A stretch of DNA of 63,740 nucleotides from Gammaproteobacteria bacterium (GCA_028821125.1 JAPPHD010000099.1:1-63740); one strand, 5' to 3'. Positions 8,973 to 16,828 are shown, counted from the stretch's first letter. Notes: generated by a model not told the origin, from the sequence alone. Program-made: numbers and translations.

Positions 8973-9415
8973 ACTTCTGGGATACGTCCGCGATCATGGC
9001 GATGCTCGCCGGCGAGGATCTGGCGCCGGCCGCCCATCGCGTTTACGAGGGCGATGAACGCATGGCGGTGTGGTGGGGCACGGTCGTCGAGTGTGCCGCG
9101 GCGGTGGCGCGGCGCGAGCGCGAGAACGCCCTGCGGCCGGAACAGGCTACCGACCTCCTCGGGCGCGTCGACTCGCTTGCCGCGTACTGGCACGAGGTGC
9201 AGCCCGACCGGCGGATCAGGGCGCTTGCCCGACGCCTGCTGCGTGTGCATCCGCTCAAGGCAGCAGACGGCCTCCAGCTTGCGGCGGCCCTCGCCGTCGC
9301 CGAGGACAATCCGGCAAACGTCGGGTTCGTGTCGTTCGATACGCGGCTCAACGATGCCGCGGCACGAGAAGGTTTCGTACTCCCCGCGGCTGACGCGACG
9401 GGCGCGCCGCGCTGA
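8969..9415 (+). CDS. VapC-like PIN-domain toxin (ribonuclease)
   Basis: The 148-residue PIN domain begins with GTG at 8969, overlapping the antitoxin stop (GTGA). Acidic PIN residues are visible: D5 in 'NFWDTSAIM', E41 in 'VVECAAAVARRE', D100 in 'LKAADGLQLAAAL' and D124 in 'VSFDTRLNDA'. PIN toxins of VapC type are Mg-dependent RNases that cut tRNA or rRNA. An open frame extends upstream to 8531, but the GTG start is supported by the overlap and by the domain beginning right there. All four acidic residues are present, so the enzyme looks intact. Confidence 0.85.
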   Translation: MNFWDTSAIMAMLAGEDLAPAAHRVYEGDERMAVWWGTVVECAAAVARRERENALRPEQATDLLGRVDSLAAYWHEVQPDRRIRALARRLLRVHPLKAADGLQLAAALAVAEDNPANVGFVSFDTRLNDAAAREGFVLPAADATGAPR

Positions 9416-9656
9416 TGGAAGCGCTTCTCCCGTCCGCTATGCCCGTATCCCCAATTTGCGGAGTACACCGGGGCCGGCGATGCAAACGACGCCGCAAACT
9501 TCGAGTGCATTGAGGACTAGTGTCGTGTCCGCAGGCGTCAATCCGGGATCGGGTTGGCCTGCACCATCTACCCCAACCTTGAACCATTTGCGTTCGACGA
9601 AAAAGCCCGGGCATTTCCAGTTCATTCCTTATCCAGAGCAATTGCTTGACCGGCGA

Positions 9657-9685
9657 TTGCAGCACCAGTGATGTGGTGTTATGGT
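9657..9685 (+). promoter_or_regulatory. Candidate extended -10 promoter of the second PIN module
   Basis: TTGCAG at 9657-9662 and TATGGT at 9680-9685 are 17 bases apart. TG at 9677-9678 forms an extended -10 element. The site lies 28 bases before the antitoxin ATG at 9713. Assigned by eye. Confidence 0.35.
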
Positions 9686-9712
9686 GAATTCTCATCAAAG
9701 TACTGAAGCACC

Positions 9713-9952
9713 ATGGTGCGTTTGACCATCAGCCTCGAAGACGAAATGCACAGCGCCTTGAAAGAGGCGGCAGCGCGCCAGAATCGTTCGATGGCGTCGA
9801 TCATCGAGGAAAGCCTGCAAGCCCGGGGGATTCAACCGCTTGCCACGGCGCGGGATATCGTTGCCAGGGCCCGGGCCAATTCAACGATGGGCGCCAGGCA
9901 AGCCATGGCGCTGGCGCTTGAGGAAACCCGCGAGTATCGAGCGGGGCGCTAG
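9713..9952 (+). CDS. Ribbon-helix-helix antitoxin-like protein
   Basis: The 79-residue product opens with 'MVRLTISLEDEMHSALKEAAARQNRSMASIIEESL' (shown here in two parts of one helix-turn: 'RLTISLEDEMHSAL' and 'NRSMASIIEESL'). This is the CopG/Arc/MetJ ribbon-helix-helix pattern: one DNA-reading beta strand followed by two helices. The C-terminal tail is the expected toxin-binding part. It sits 46 bases upstream of a COG1569-type PIN protein, so it is taken as the cognate antitoxin and autorepressor. The start is set by the beta strand beginning at residue 2. Confidence 0.78.
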   Translation: MVRLTISLEDEMHSALKEAAARQNRSMASIIEESLQARGIQPLATARDIVARARANSTMGARQAMALALEETREYRAGR

Positions 9953-9998
9953 TTTCGCCTGAAGCGAAGCGCCTGGGCGCGCAGCAGCACATGCATCG

Positions 9999-10430
9999 AT
10001 GACATCGACGGTATGCATTGTCGACACCAACGTCGTCGTTTCGGGGCTGATAACCCCTGATTCGACCACCCCCCCGACGATGATTCTCGATTCGATGCTG
10101 GCTGGCCGCCTGCTCTATCTGATGTCGGTTGAACTGCTGACCGCGTATTCGTCCGTGCTCCGCCGTCCCCGCATCGCCCGCACTCACGGCCTTGCCGACG
10201 AACAGCTCGACCGGTTGCTGACCGAACTCGTGGCGAACGCCATGTGGCGTGAAATTCCCGGTACGGTCAGGGCTCCGGACAGGGGAGACGATCACCTGTG
10301 GGCGCTTCTCACCGGATATCCGCAAGCCCTGCTCGTCACAGGCGACCGGCTGTTGCTGAACAATCCTCCGGTCGAGTGTCCGGTGATTTCCCCCCGCACC
10401 TTTGTAAACTCGTTTCTGAATATCGAATAG
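9999..10430 (+). CDS. PIN-family toxin component of a putative toxin-antitoxin system
   Basis: The 143-residue protein begins 'MTSTVCIVDTNVVVSGLI' (D9, first PIN acidic residue). It has a conserved 'ELLTAYSSVLRRPRI' segment (second acidic residue) and ends with 'DRGDDHLWALL' and 'LLVTGDRLLL', giving the remaining acidic residues. This is the COG1569-type PIN subgroup annotated as toxin component, distinct from the VapC-like gene at 8969. It follows the RHH antitoxin by 46 bases. The stop at 10430 is 13 bases before a perfect 13-base inverted repeat that may end its transcript. Confidence 0.82.
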   Translation: MTSTVCIVDTNVVVSGLITPDSTTPPTMILDSMLAGRLLYLMSVELLTAYSSVLRRPRIARTHGLADEQLDRLLTELVANAMWREIPGTVRAPDRGDDHLWALLTGYPQALLVTGDRLLLNNPPVECPVISPRTFVNSFLNIE

Positions 10431-10443
10431 GTGCTGGATTATT

Positions 10444-10484
10444 GGGGTCAGAGTCAATCTGTCCCGCAAACTGACTCTGACCCC
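10444..10484. repeat. Perfect 13-base inverted repeat GGGGTCAGAGTCA (REP-like hairpin)
   Basis: GGGGTCAGAGTCA at 10444-10456 pairs perfectly with TGACTCTGACCCC at 10472-10484 across a 15-base loop. It sits between the convergent ends of the PIN toxin gene (10430) and the flavoprotein gene (10487). The GGGGTCAGAGT core recalls palindromic repeats mobilised by REP-associated tyrosine transposases in proteobacteria (from memory, not searched). It could also act as a bidirectional terminator, although no T-run follows. Confidence 0.7.
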
Positions 10485-10486
10485 GA

Positions 10487-12103
10487 TTAAGGAAGTTGTC
10501 TGCGCAGGCGTGCCGCCACGTCATCATCGCGAACCTCTCCGTCGTCCCAGCAATCGGCAATGATCCCGTCCGGGCGGATCAGCGCCAGGCCTCGGGGATC
10601 GTAGGGCGCAGCCACCGGCAGGGGCAACTGTTCCCAGCGCACCGGGAATCCGGCCCCGTCCGCCACTCGGCCAACGGCATTGCGCCATCGCTCCGAAGCA
10701 ACGGAGGCGCCGCCGACCAGTACGTACTCCGTGCCGAACCAGTCCAGAATGGACTGGCCTTGCCGTTCGTCAACCCACACGTGGGGTGCGCGGCGGCCCG
10801 CGCGCACCGCTGGAACGAAGTCGATGGTGACGTTGTCCACCGCCGGAGGCGGCTCCGCGTTCTTCGCGATCAGCGGCGACTCCAGTTCGAAGCCAAGCAG
10901 CACTCCGTCGTAGTCGGCGTATTGCCGGGTCTCGCGCACGCCCTCCGATGGATCCTCCCCGGAGTAGTAGGCGAGGAAGATCTTCCTCATGAACGCCGTG
11001 GTCTCCACACCCGTGGCCACACGGTGCAGGGCGACCGGCCGGTGTTCGGTGTGGTAGGTATCGAGAATCCAGGCGGGTGCGAGGCCCTTCAGCACATAGG
11101 CCAGCTTCCAGGCGAGGTTGCGGATGCCGGCAAAGCCGATGTTGTTGCCCATGCCGCCTGTGGGCACCGAAATGTGCGCCGCGTCCCCGGCCAGAAACAC
11201 CCGGCCGCGGCTGAGGCGGTCCACGCAACCCGGCGTCGGCCGCCAGATGCCCGTGCTGGTGATGCGGATGGGCACGTCGCCGCCGCCGACGGCTTCCCGG
11301 ATGCGGCTGATCGTCTCCGCTTCCGACAGCGGCTCCCCGTCCGCCTTGAAAATCTGGCACCGCCAGCGGGTGATGCCGTTCAGCGGCTGAAACACCAGCA
11401 CTCCGCTTGGCGTTGCGTTGTACAGCAGCCCGGCCTTGCGTCCTTCGACGTACTCCGACAGGTCGGCCTCGAAGATCACGTCCTGCGCGTAGTTGTCCAG
11501 CGGCGCGGCCTCGAGTGCGCTGCCGATGGCCTGGCGCACGAAACTGTGTGGGCCGTCGGTGCCCAGCAGGTAGTCGGCGCGAACGGTGCTCTTCTCGCCG
11601 GAGGTAACATTCCGGATAACCACCGTGGCGCCCTGCTCATCCTGGTTGATCTCGACGGCTTCGGTCCGGTAGCGCAGTTCGATGCGCTCGTCTTCCCGGG
11701 CCTCGGCCAACAGCACGTTCTCCACGTAGTCCTGGCAGGTCATGACGGGCATCGTGGGGCTGGTGCTTCTCGGCACCGTGTGGAACGTGGGGCTGGGAAT
11801 CGCCGCGATCTGATCACCCGTCAGCGCGTTGAACCAGCGGTTGTATGCCGTCCAGTCAGGCCCGAGGCCGGTCTCCTCGACCGCCTTTTCCAGGCCCAGG
11901 AACCGCATGAGCTCCATGGTATTGGTGTCCACGAACCTGGAGCGGGGATGGCTGTTGACTTCGCCGCGTCTCTCGATGAGCAAGGTGTCGATGCCGAATC
12001 TAGAGAGCAGCAAGGCGCCCGCAAGCCCGATGGGGCCGCATCCGACAATGCATACGGGCACGTTGATCATGACCGGCGTTCCTGGCCTGTCGAACCTGGA
12101 CAT
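10487..12103 (-). CDS. FAD-dependent aromatic-ring hydroxylase (PheA/TfdB-type flavoprotein monooxygenase)
   Basis: The 538-residue cytoplasmic flavoprotein has the N-terminal FAD Rossmann motif 'VCIVGCGPIGLAGALLLSRF' and 'LLIERRGEVNSHPRSR'. A middle 'YLLGTDGPHSFVRQAIG' is the DG motif, and 'GRVFLAGDAAHISVPTGGMG' is the GD motif that closes the FAD site. A thioredoxin-like C-terminal domain ends with 'ALIRPDGIIAD'. This set marks group A hydroxylases of the PheA/TfdB type, which use NAD(P)H and O2 on phenolic or polyketide substrates. The start is taken at ATG 12103 ('MSRFDRPGTPVMINVPVC'); the in-frame ATG at 12070 is possible. The frame remains open upstream to 12268 without family character. 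It stands alone between toxin-antitoxin modules, so its substrate cannot be inferred from context. Confidence 0.87.
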   Translation of the reverse strand: MSRFDRPGTPVMINVPVCIVGCGPIGLAGALLLSRFGIDTLLIERRGEVNSHPRSRFVDTNTMELMRFLGLEKAVEETGLGPDWTAYNRWFNALTGDQIAAIPSPTFHTVPRSTSPTMPVMTCQDYVENVLLAEAREDERIELRYRTEAVEINQDEQGATVVIRNVTSGEKSTVRADYLLGTDGPHSFVRQAIGSALEAAPLDNYAQDVIFEADLSEYVEGRKAGLLYNATPSGVLVFQPLNGITRWRCQIFKADGEPLSEAETISRIREAVGGGDVPIRITSTGIWRPTPGCVDRLSRGRVFLAGDAAHISVPTGGMGNNIGFAGIRNLAWKLAYVLKGLAPAWILDTYHTEHRPVALHRVATGVETTAFMRKIFLAYYSGEDPSEGVRETRQYADYDGVLLGFELESPLIAKNAEPPPAVDNVTIDFVPAVRAGRRAPHVWVDERQGQSILDWFGTEYVLVGGASVASERWRNAVGRVADGAGFPVRWEQLPLPVAAPYDPRGLALIRPDGIIADCWDDGEVRDDDVAARLRRQLP

Positions 12104-12162
12104 TGGTTTTCTATAGTAGACGTTGTGCCAGCGGCCGGGTATTCGAGAGACCGGAGCTTGTC

Positions 12163-12191
12163 GGTGGAGCTGGCCGGTTCGTTCGTGGCCT
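12163..12191 (+). pseudogene. Fragment identical (28/29) to part of the ABC-F gene
   Basis: Bases 12163-12191 match 21895-21923 at 28 of 29 positions. In the ABC-F gene this stretch encodes VELAGSFVAS just after the second signature motif. Here the same reading frame gives VELAGSFVA and then hits a stop. No further similarity is visible on either side, so it is a gene scrap or a recombination footprint. Confidence 0.55.
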
Positions 12192-12364
12192 AAGGCTGGT
12201 TCGCCAAAGGGTTCCGAACTGCAAACACCGGCAACGAATCGTGCCGAGGCGCGAACCCGAAGCATCAAAGCCCGGCCAGCCGCTGGCGCCCATTACCTGG
12301 ATGCAAAGCTCAAGGCGCGTTTTCTCCATCGATGTAGAGAGGTGCCCGGCGCGGGGATCGCCAG

Positions 12365-12391
12365 TCAGGGCGCAGCGCAGCGGAAGTTCGC
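12365..12391 (-). pseudogene. Fragment of a tannase-family gene 3' end
   Basis: Read on the minus strand this encodes NFRCAAP followed by a stop. The intact tannase-family gene at 31309-32844 ends with the same NFRCAAP and stop. The two DNA segments match at 24 of 27 positions. Codons upstream of it show no tannase similarity, so only the tail of such a gene survives. Confidence 0.5.
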
Positions 12392-12488
12392 CTCCTGTCG
12401 AGTATGCCTGCACCGGCTGCCGGTCCGCGCGACCACGCTTATGTGGCGACTCGAGGCCCTCGCGACGAAAATTGATGACAAATATGGA

Positions 12489-13391
12489 CTAGCGGTCGAA
12501 AGCAATCGCCTTCGCTTGGCCAAGCAGTTCGTGCATGACGCTCGCCAGGTGGCTGGAAAACTGTGGGGATCCGAACGTCTCGTTGAATGCCTGGACGTCG
12601 AGGAACGCCCGCATTGTGGCGCGGAAGCCTTCGCCGCCCAGGAGGGCGGGCAGGTCGGCAAGGGTTTGTTCGATCATGTCTGCGTAGTCATCAAGCGCGT
12701 AGTCAGACGCCTTCGCCGCAATGAGATCAGGGGCCGGCGTCACGCCTTTACCCGACAGCCAATAGAGATCCCAGATATCCTTGTTGCGGGTGCGCCCGGC
12801 AGCGTGCGAGCCAGGAAGTGCGATGAGCTTGTCGGCCATGATCTCCCTGAGCGTTTCCACCGGGAGCAGAACGTTCTCGTAACCGTCCGGCAGGTGCTCG
12901 TAGTTGCGTCGAAGGCGACGCGGTTCACTTGTGTGGGCGGGAACCTCGGCCACCTCGATCTTGACGCGCTGACTCGGCAGGTCGGGCCGGTCTGGTGCGG
13001 TGTCAACCACGAGCTGCCAACGGTGAACGACAACCTGGGCCCCTTGAGTCTCCAAATGGCGGATCTTTGGCGCTTTGAGGCGGGCGGGCAAGCCATAGCG
13101 TTGAGCCATGCGTGATTCAATTCTGGCATTGAAGGTTGCCAGCGCCTCAACATCGAAGCCCGGTGCCGTGGCAAAGTCCAGGTCCTCGCTGTAGCGCGGC
13201 GCGCCATGGCAAAGGCGCAACGCCGTCCCCCCTTGAAACACCAGGTTGCCAAGAAACCCTGACCTCGCCATGCAGGCGAGAACGTCGTAGTGCAGCAGTT
13301 CCTTCTGGATGACGTCAACCAGATGCGCCATGCCCGGACCGGCGACGGACCTTTGGACCAGTTCGTTGAACGTGTCGGGCTCAAGCGGCAT
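12489..13391 (-). CDS. AbiEii/AbiGii-type nucleotidyltransferase toxin
   Basis: This 300-residue protein has the nucleotidyltransferase signature GGTALRL (54-60) followed by SEDLDF (68-73), the metal-binding core of AbiEii/AbiGii toxins. A later 'ETLREIMADKLIALPGSHAAGRTRNKDIWDLYWL' region (read as 'IMADKLIAL' and 'RNKDIWDLYWL') contains the conserved Lys and Asp residues. AbiEii-type toxins are NTP-dependent nucleotidyltransferases that block growth on phage infection or loss of antitoxin. The start is ATG 13391, inside the 3' end of the AbiEi-like antitoxin gene (11-base overlap), which implies translational coupling. A longer frame to 13433 lies wholly within the antitoxin gene and is discarded. 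Confidence 0.87.
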   Translation of the reverse strand: MPLEPDTFNELVQRSVAGPGMAHLVDVIQKELLHYDVLACMARSGFLGNLVFQGGTALRLCHGAPRYSEDLDFATAPGFDVEALATFNARIESRMAQRYGLPARLKAPKIRHLETQGAQVVVHRWQLVVDTAPDRPDLPSQRVKIEVAEVPAHTSEPRRLRRNYEHLPDGYENVLLPVETLREIMADKLIALPGSHAAGRTRNKDIWDLYWLSGKGVTPAPDLIAAKASDYALDDYADMIEQTLADLPALLGGEGFRATMRAFLDVQAFNETFGSPQFSSHLASVMHELLGQAKAIAFDR

Positions 13392-13929
13392 CGCGGAGTC
13401 CCTCCAAGTCAACAAGCTCCAGGTTTCGCCCAACGCGCTTCAGGTCTTCATAGGCCGTCATTGCCTTGGCCAGGCGCAAAGGCTCATCGGATCGCACGGT
13501 GCCGTCCAGGATCGAGATCACTGAGCGCGACGTGTGAATGAACTCGATTGCGCCGTAGAGGGTCTCATAGCATTGGCTGCGTCCGGTGGTCATCAGGGTG
13601 AGCCGCATTGGAATTTCGGAGATTGCGCCCCACCGGGAGAGGGCGGTCTCCAGGCTGACATAGCTGTACTCCCCCCTGCGCAACGCACAAGCCACATGCT
13701 GAAGGATGTTCTCCCGCGCTCCCACAGTGAGGGCGTGAACGTAGATGCCTTGCGCGGCACGAACGAGCACCCCGTTAGCCACCAGCCGGCACAGGGTGGC
13801 GTCGAACGTGTGCGGGTTGGTGTGCGGCAGCAGATGGGCGAGGTCGGCCTTGGTAAGAACGGGCGGCGCATCCAAGGTGTGGTTGTGCAGCGCATGAATG
13901 CAGTCGATCTGTCGCACAATCGATTCCAA
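13381..13929 (-). CDS. AbiEi-type antitoxin, transcriptional autorepressor
   Basis: The 182-residue protein has an N-terminal winged-helix region ('VLTKADLAHLL' and 'FDATLCRLVANGVLVRAAQGIYVH'). A C-terminal antitoxin domain follows, beginning near 'YSYVSLETALSRWGAI'. AbiEi antitoxins bind inverted repeats in their own promoter through the winged helix and block the toxin with the C-terminal half. The start is TTG at 13929, with no closer ATG that keeps the full winged helix. An AT-rich inverted repeat lies just upstream (13940-13959). It overlaps the toxin gene start by 11 bases. Confidence 0.83.
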   Translation of the reverse strand: MESIVRQIDCIHALHNHTLDAPPVLTKADLAHLLPHTNPHTFDATLCRLVANGVLVRAAQGIYVHALTVGARENILQHVACALRRGEYSYVSLETALSRWGAISEIPMRLTLMTTGRSQCYETLYGAIEFIHTSRSVISILDGTVRSDEPLRLAKAMTAYEDLKRVGRNLELVDLEGLRDAA

Positions 13930-13939
13930 TCTAAAATAT

Positions 13940-13959
13940 ATACTAAGAAAATATAGTAT
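13940..13959 (-). promoter_or_regulatory. AT-rich inverted repeat, likely AbiEi operator/promoter
   Basis: ATACTA (13940-13945) and TAGTAT (13954-13959) form an inverted repeat with an 8-base spacer inside a sharply AT-rich patch (13931-13961). The surrounding DNA is GC-rich. It ends 11 bases upstream of the TTG start of the antitoxin. Known AbiEi proteins autoregulate by binding inverted repeats at their promoter, so this is the natural operator candidate. I cannot place -35 and -10 boxes firmly. Confidence 0.45.
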
Positions 13960-14051
13960 TTGTGTGCATCAATGGCGTCAAGCTCGCGGAGGCCTCGCGA
14001 TACACCGAGATCAGGACGTCGTTCGAGCTATCAGCACAGCCGGGTGGCGGT

Positions 14052-15425
14052 TCAAGCCACCACTCTCCCCGGATTCAGCAGGTTTTGCGGATCGAGACTC
14101 GCTTTCATGCGCCTCATCAGTTCGATCTCGGCATCGGACCGGCACTGCGACAACCAGTTGCGTTTCTCCAGGCCGATGCCGTGTTCGGCAGACACAGAGC
14201 CCTGGTAGCGGGCAAGCGGCTCGTAGACGCACCGATCGGCCGGTCCGTGCAGGTCGCCCGGCAGGTTGGGGCGCAGAAAGAAGTGCAGGTTGCCATCAGC
14301 CACGTGCCCCAACGTATACAGTGCAGCATCCGGCCACAACCCAAGCATCCGTCGCCTGACATCGTCGACGTATTCTTCCATATGCCGGATCGGCAGGCTC
14401 ACGTCATACAGGTAGCACGGCGCCGGCTCCAGCACTGCCTCGAAGTCCTCTCGGACCTTCCAGATGTCGCCGGCTTCCCGGGCGGATTGGGCGATGATGG
14501 CATCGACGATCAGCTCTTTCTGGAGAGCGTCGCCCAGAACCGCCTCGAAACGTTCATCGTCCGTGGCCGATTCGCCCCCTTCCGCTTCGACCACGACGTA
14601 ATACGGATAGTCCCGGGCCAGCGGGGATCGGTGACCGTCATCTCCGGTCACTGCCCGGTAGTAGTCGCCCCACATGATCTCGAAAGCGCTCAGGTTGCCG
14701 CCGAGGCCCGTCTGCAGCAACGCGAGAAAATCGACGACCGCATCGAAACTGTCCATTGCGACCAGTGCATCCTGGCGGCTTGACGACTTGCGGAACAGCC
14801 GTACTACAACGCGGGTAACTACGCCGAGAGTTCCCTCCGTTCCTATGAAGAGCTGTTTCAAGTCGTAGCCGGCATTGTTCTTCAGCATCCGGTTCATCGA
14901 CGAGATCACCGTACCGTCTGCCAATACGGCTTCGAGCCCGAGCACAAGGCTTCGCATCATCCCGTAGCGAAACACGTTCACGCCACCCGCGTTGGTCGCG
15001 ACGTTGCCCCCGATCGTGCAGCTTCCCCGGGCGCCCAGGTCGAGCGGAAAGTACAGGCCCTGGTCCTCGACTGTCTCCTGTACCGTTTGCAGGACCGCCC
15101 CGGCTTCCACCACGGCAACTGCGTCCACGGGGTCGACTTCGACGATGCGGTTCATCTTTTCCATGGACAGTGCCACGTCGGTGCCCAGTGGGTCCGCGCC
15201 CGCCACCACCCCGGTGAGCCCGCCCTGCGTGATCACCGTCTGACGCGCCTCGTGACAGAGCCACAACATCTCGGAAACCTCCGCGGTGGACCGGGGCAAC
15301 AGGATCGCCGCCGCCGGATTCGGCGCGCTGTTCCAGAGGCTCGTCGCCCTTTCCCGTACCGCATCGCCCGTTAGCACACGGTCGTGGCCAACACGTTCAG
15401 CGATTCGGTCGATCAGTAGCTCCAT
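14052..15425 (-). CDS. FAD-binding oxidoreductase, GlcD/D-2-hydroxyacid dehydrogenase type
   Basis: The 457-residue flavoprotein belongs to the VAO/PCMH fold. FAD-binding loops are 'QTVITQGGLTGVVAGADP' and 'LDLGARGSCTIGGNVATNAGG'. The C-terminal FAD-oxidase domain contains the typical 'LGHVADGNLHFFLRP' and ends 'SVSAEHGIGLEKRNWL...LDPQNLLNPGRV', which carry the His and Glu residues of D-lactate, glycolate and D-2-hydroxyglutarate dehydrogenases. The expected reaction is oxidation of a D-2-hydroxy acid, passing electrons to quinone, ETF or cytochrome. It lies 35 bases downstream of the MetE-fold gene on the same strand, so it is probably the second gene of a two-gene operon. The exact substrate is unknown. 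Confidence 0.88.
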   Translation of the reverse strand: MELLIDRIAERVGHDRVLTGDAVRERATSLWNSAPNPAAAILLPRSTAEVSEMLWLCHEARQTVITQGGLTGVVAGADPLGTDVALSMEKMNRIVEVDPVDAVAVVEAGAVLQTVQETVEDQGLYFPLDLGARGSCTIGGNVATNAGGVNVFRYGMMRSLVLGLEAVLADGTVISSMNRMLKNNAGYDLKQLFIGTEGTLGVVTRVVVRLFRKSSSRQDALVAMDSFDAVVDFLALLQTGLGGNLSAFEIMWGDYYRAVTGDDGHRSPLARDYPYYVVVEAEGGESATDDERFEAVLGDALQKELIVDAIIAQSAREAGDIWKVREDFEAVLEPAPCYLYDVSLPIRHMEEYVDDVRRRMLGLWPDAALYTLGHVADGNLHFFLRPNLPGDLHGPADRCVYEPLARYQGSVSAEHGIGLEKRNWLSQCRSDAEIELMRRMKASLDPQNLLNPGRVVA

Positions 15426-15460
15426 CTTTCACCTGTCCGGCAGTCAAGGCCCGAGAGCCA

Positions 15461-16543
15461 TCAGCTCGAGATCGACCCGGCATGTACTTCCCCGGCAATT
15501 TCAATGGCGCGCAGGTGGTCTGAAAAGACCCCTTCCACCTGGCCCGCCTCCAGGCGCCCGAGACCGCAGTACGCACCCAGGCCGAACTCGGATACGAATT
15601 TGCGGGCGACGCGGTAGCGTGCCTCGAAACTTTCCATCGAGTGAATCATGCCGAGAAAGACGCGCGTGTCTCCCAGGGCGAGGTCGGCCAATGGCGCATA
15701 GAACGCTTCTTCGGTTGTATCGAGTGCCGGCATATGAATCCAGTCGATGCGACGGAGCGAGGCGGCCTTGATCGCGTTCGCCAATTCCACCGTGCGGCCG
15801 AGGTCGTCGGGGGCGAACCGCGGCCAGCCGCCGAATGTGCCGAAACAGAGATGGAATCCCAGCAGTGCGTCGTCCGCCACAGCCTCTGAAAGCCCCTCGA
15901 ACTGCTTCACGTTGCGGGCAATCGATCCTTCGATGGGCAGGCCGGTACCCCCATAGACATCGGTAATCTCGAAAGAGCAGTCGAACTGCACGGCCAGCTC
16001 GCTTGGGGGTATCACTTCGCATACCTTGCGCGCCTCGGCGACCATGGCTTCCTGAAACCCGGTCCTGATGATTGCAAGCTCTGCCTCGTCCGCCCCGAAG
16101 ATCGACGGGTTGCAGACGCTGTTGACGGCGGGCAGGGAAACCTGGAAACGCGCGTTGCCCGGCACCTTGCCGTCGCGTTTCATCGCCTTGAAGATCGCAT
16201 ACGAATTCTGCGCGTCCTTCGCATAGCCCAGGCGCCACCCGGGCATGTCGAAACCCACCTTCTCAATACCGGGGCGCAGCCTGAAACGCCAGACATCGTC
16301 GAGCCCCGCCGGAATCAGGCGTTCCTCGCCGGGCGGGGCGGCCGGCCGATGCAAGGTCTCGAACGCCGCGTGCCCGTTGAACACCTGAAACGCCATACGC
16401 AGGATCCAGAAGCGCCGGTCGAGCACCTCCCCGTCCGGAATCGAGTCGAGGTGGCCGCCCAGCATGTCGGACGCCATGTGTAGAACCTGTTCCGCCGATT
16501 CGAAGGGCACACTGCCTACGAGCAGGAGTTTTTCGTTTGTCAT
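15461..16543 (-). CDS. MetE/UROD-fold protein, putative zinc-dependent methyltransferase
   Basis: The 360-residue protein has the TIM-barrel pattern of the cobalamin-independent methionine synthase C-terminal domain. It opens 'KLLLVGSVPFESAEQVL' and later has 'ARFQVSLPAVNSV'. The zinc-site candidate is His-x-Cys in 'LGFHLCFGTFGG', with a further Cys in 'GAYCGLGRLEAGQVEGV'. In MetE these His/Cys ligands bind the zinc that activates the thiol acceptor. At 360 residues it is a single-domain relative, not a full MetE of about 750. Paired with a FAD-linked hydroxy-acid dehydrogenase, it may act in demethylation or in cleavage of a small C1 or hydroxy-acid substrate; this is inference. It is divergent from the hydrolase gene at 16829. 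Confidence 0.72.
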   Translation of the reverse strand: MTNEKLLLVGSVPFESAEQVLHMASDMLGGHLDSIPDGEVLDRRFWILRMAFQVFNGHAAFETLHRPAAPPGEERLIPAGLDDVWRFRLRPGIEKVGFDMPGWRLGYAKDAQNSYAIFKAMKRDGKVPGNARFQVSLPAVNSVCNPSIFGADEAELAIIRTGFQEAMVAEARKVCEVIPPSELAVQFDCSFEITDVYGGTGLPIEGSIARNVKQFEGLSEAVADDALLGFHLCFGTFGGWPRFAPDDLGRTVELANAIKAASLRRIDWIHMPALDTTEEAFYAPLADLALGDTRVFLGMIHSMESFEARYRVARKFVSEFGLGAYCGLGRLEAGQVEGVFSDHLRAIEIAGEVHAGSISS

Positions 16544-16828
16544 GACGATTTACCCATAACTTGTGGCCTCAACCGAACACCGGTGCAACTGCGCTGGAGT
16601 CCCCGGCACCTCCCGGAACCGCACCCGGCCGGGCGGCAATTTTGCGTGGAACAGGCCCACGCCCCCACTCAAGCTGCGAAACCCTCTTGAAACTCAACTA
16701 TACCGCGACGAACTTCGGGCAACGATGGATTGCGCTGATAGCTGTCATGCACGGTTTTTGTATCCTCGTACCCGTCGCTTGCGAGTAGACTTCCTGCGAC
16801 TCGTCCACCGAAGCGGGAGAACCGCAAC

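Larger units (their letters stand above)
12104..12488. other. Gene-free stretch with short gene fragments
   Basis: There is no credible gene in these 385 bases. They hold a 29-base copy of part of the ABC-F gene (12163-12191) and a 27-base match to the 3' end of the tannase-family gene (12365-12391), so the region looks like a patchwork of recombination debris. Apart from these I see nothing. Confidence 0.6.

Noticed and set aside
9437-9625. A 62-codon minus-strand frame in the gap between the two PIN modules
   Set aside because: It has no recognisable motif and a poorly spaced ribosome-binding site, and lies in a gap of 297 bases. It could be a small gene, but nothing supports it.
10496-12193. 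A 565-codon open frame opposite the flavoprotein gene
   Set aside because: It is antisense to a gene with clear FAD motifs and has no family character. Only its last codons match an ABC-F scrap.
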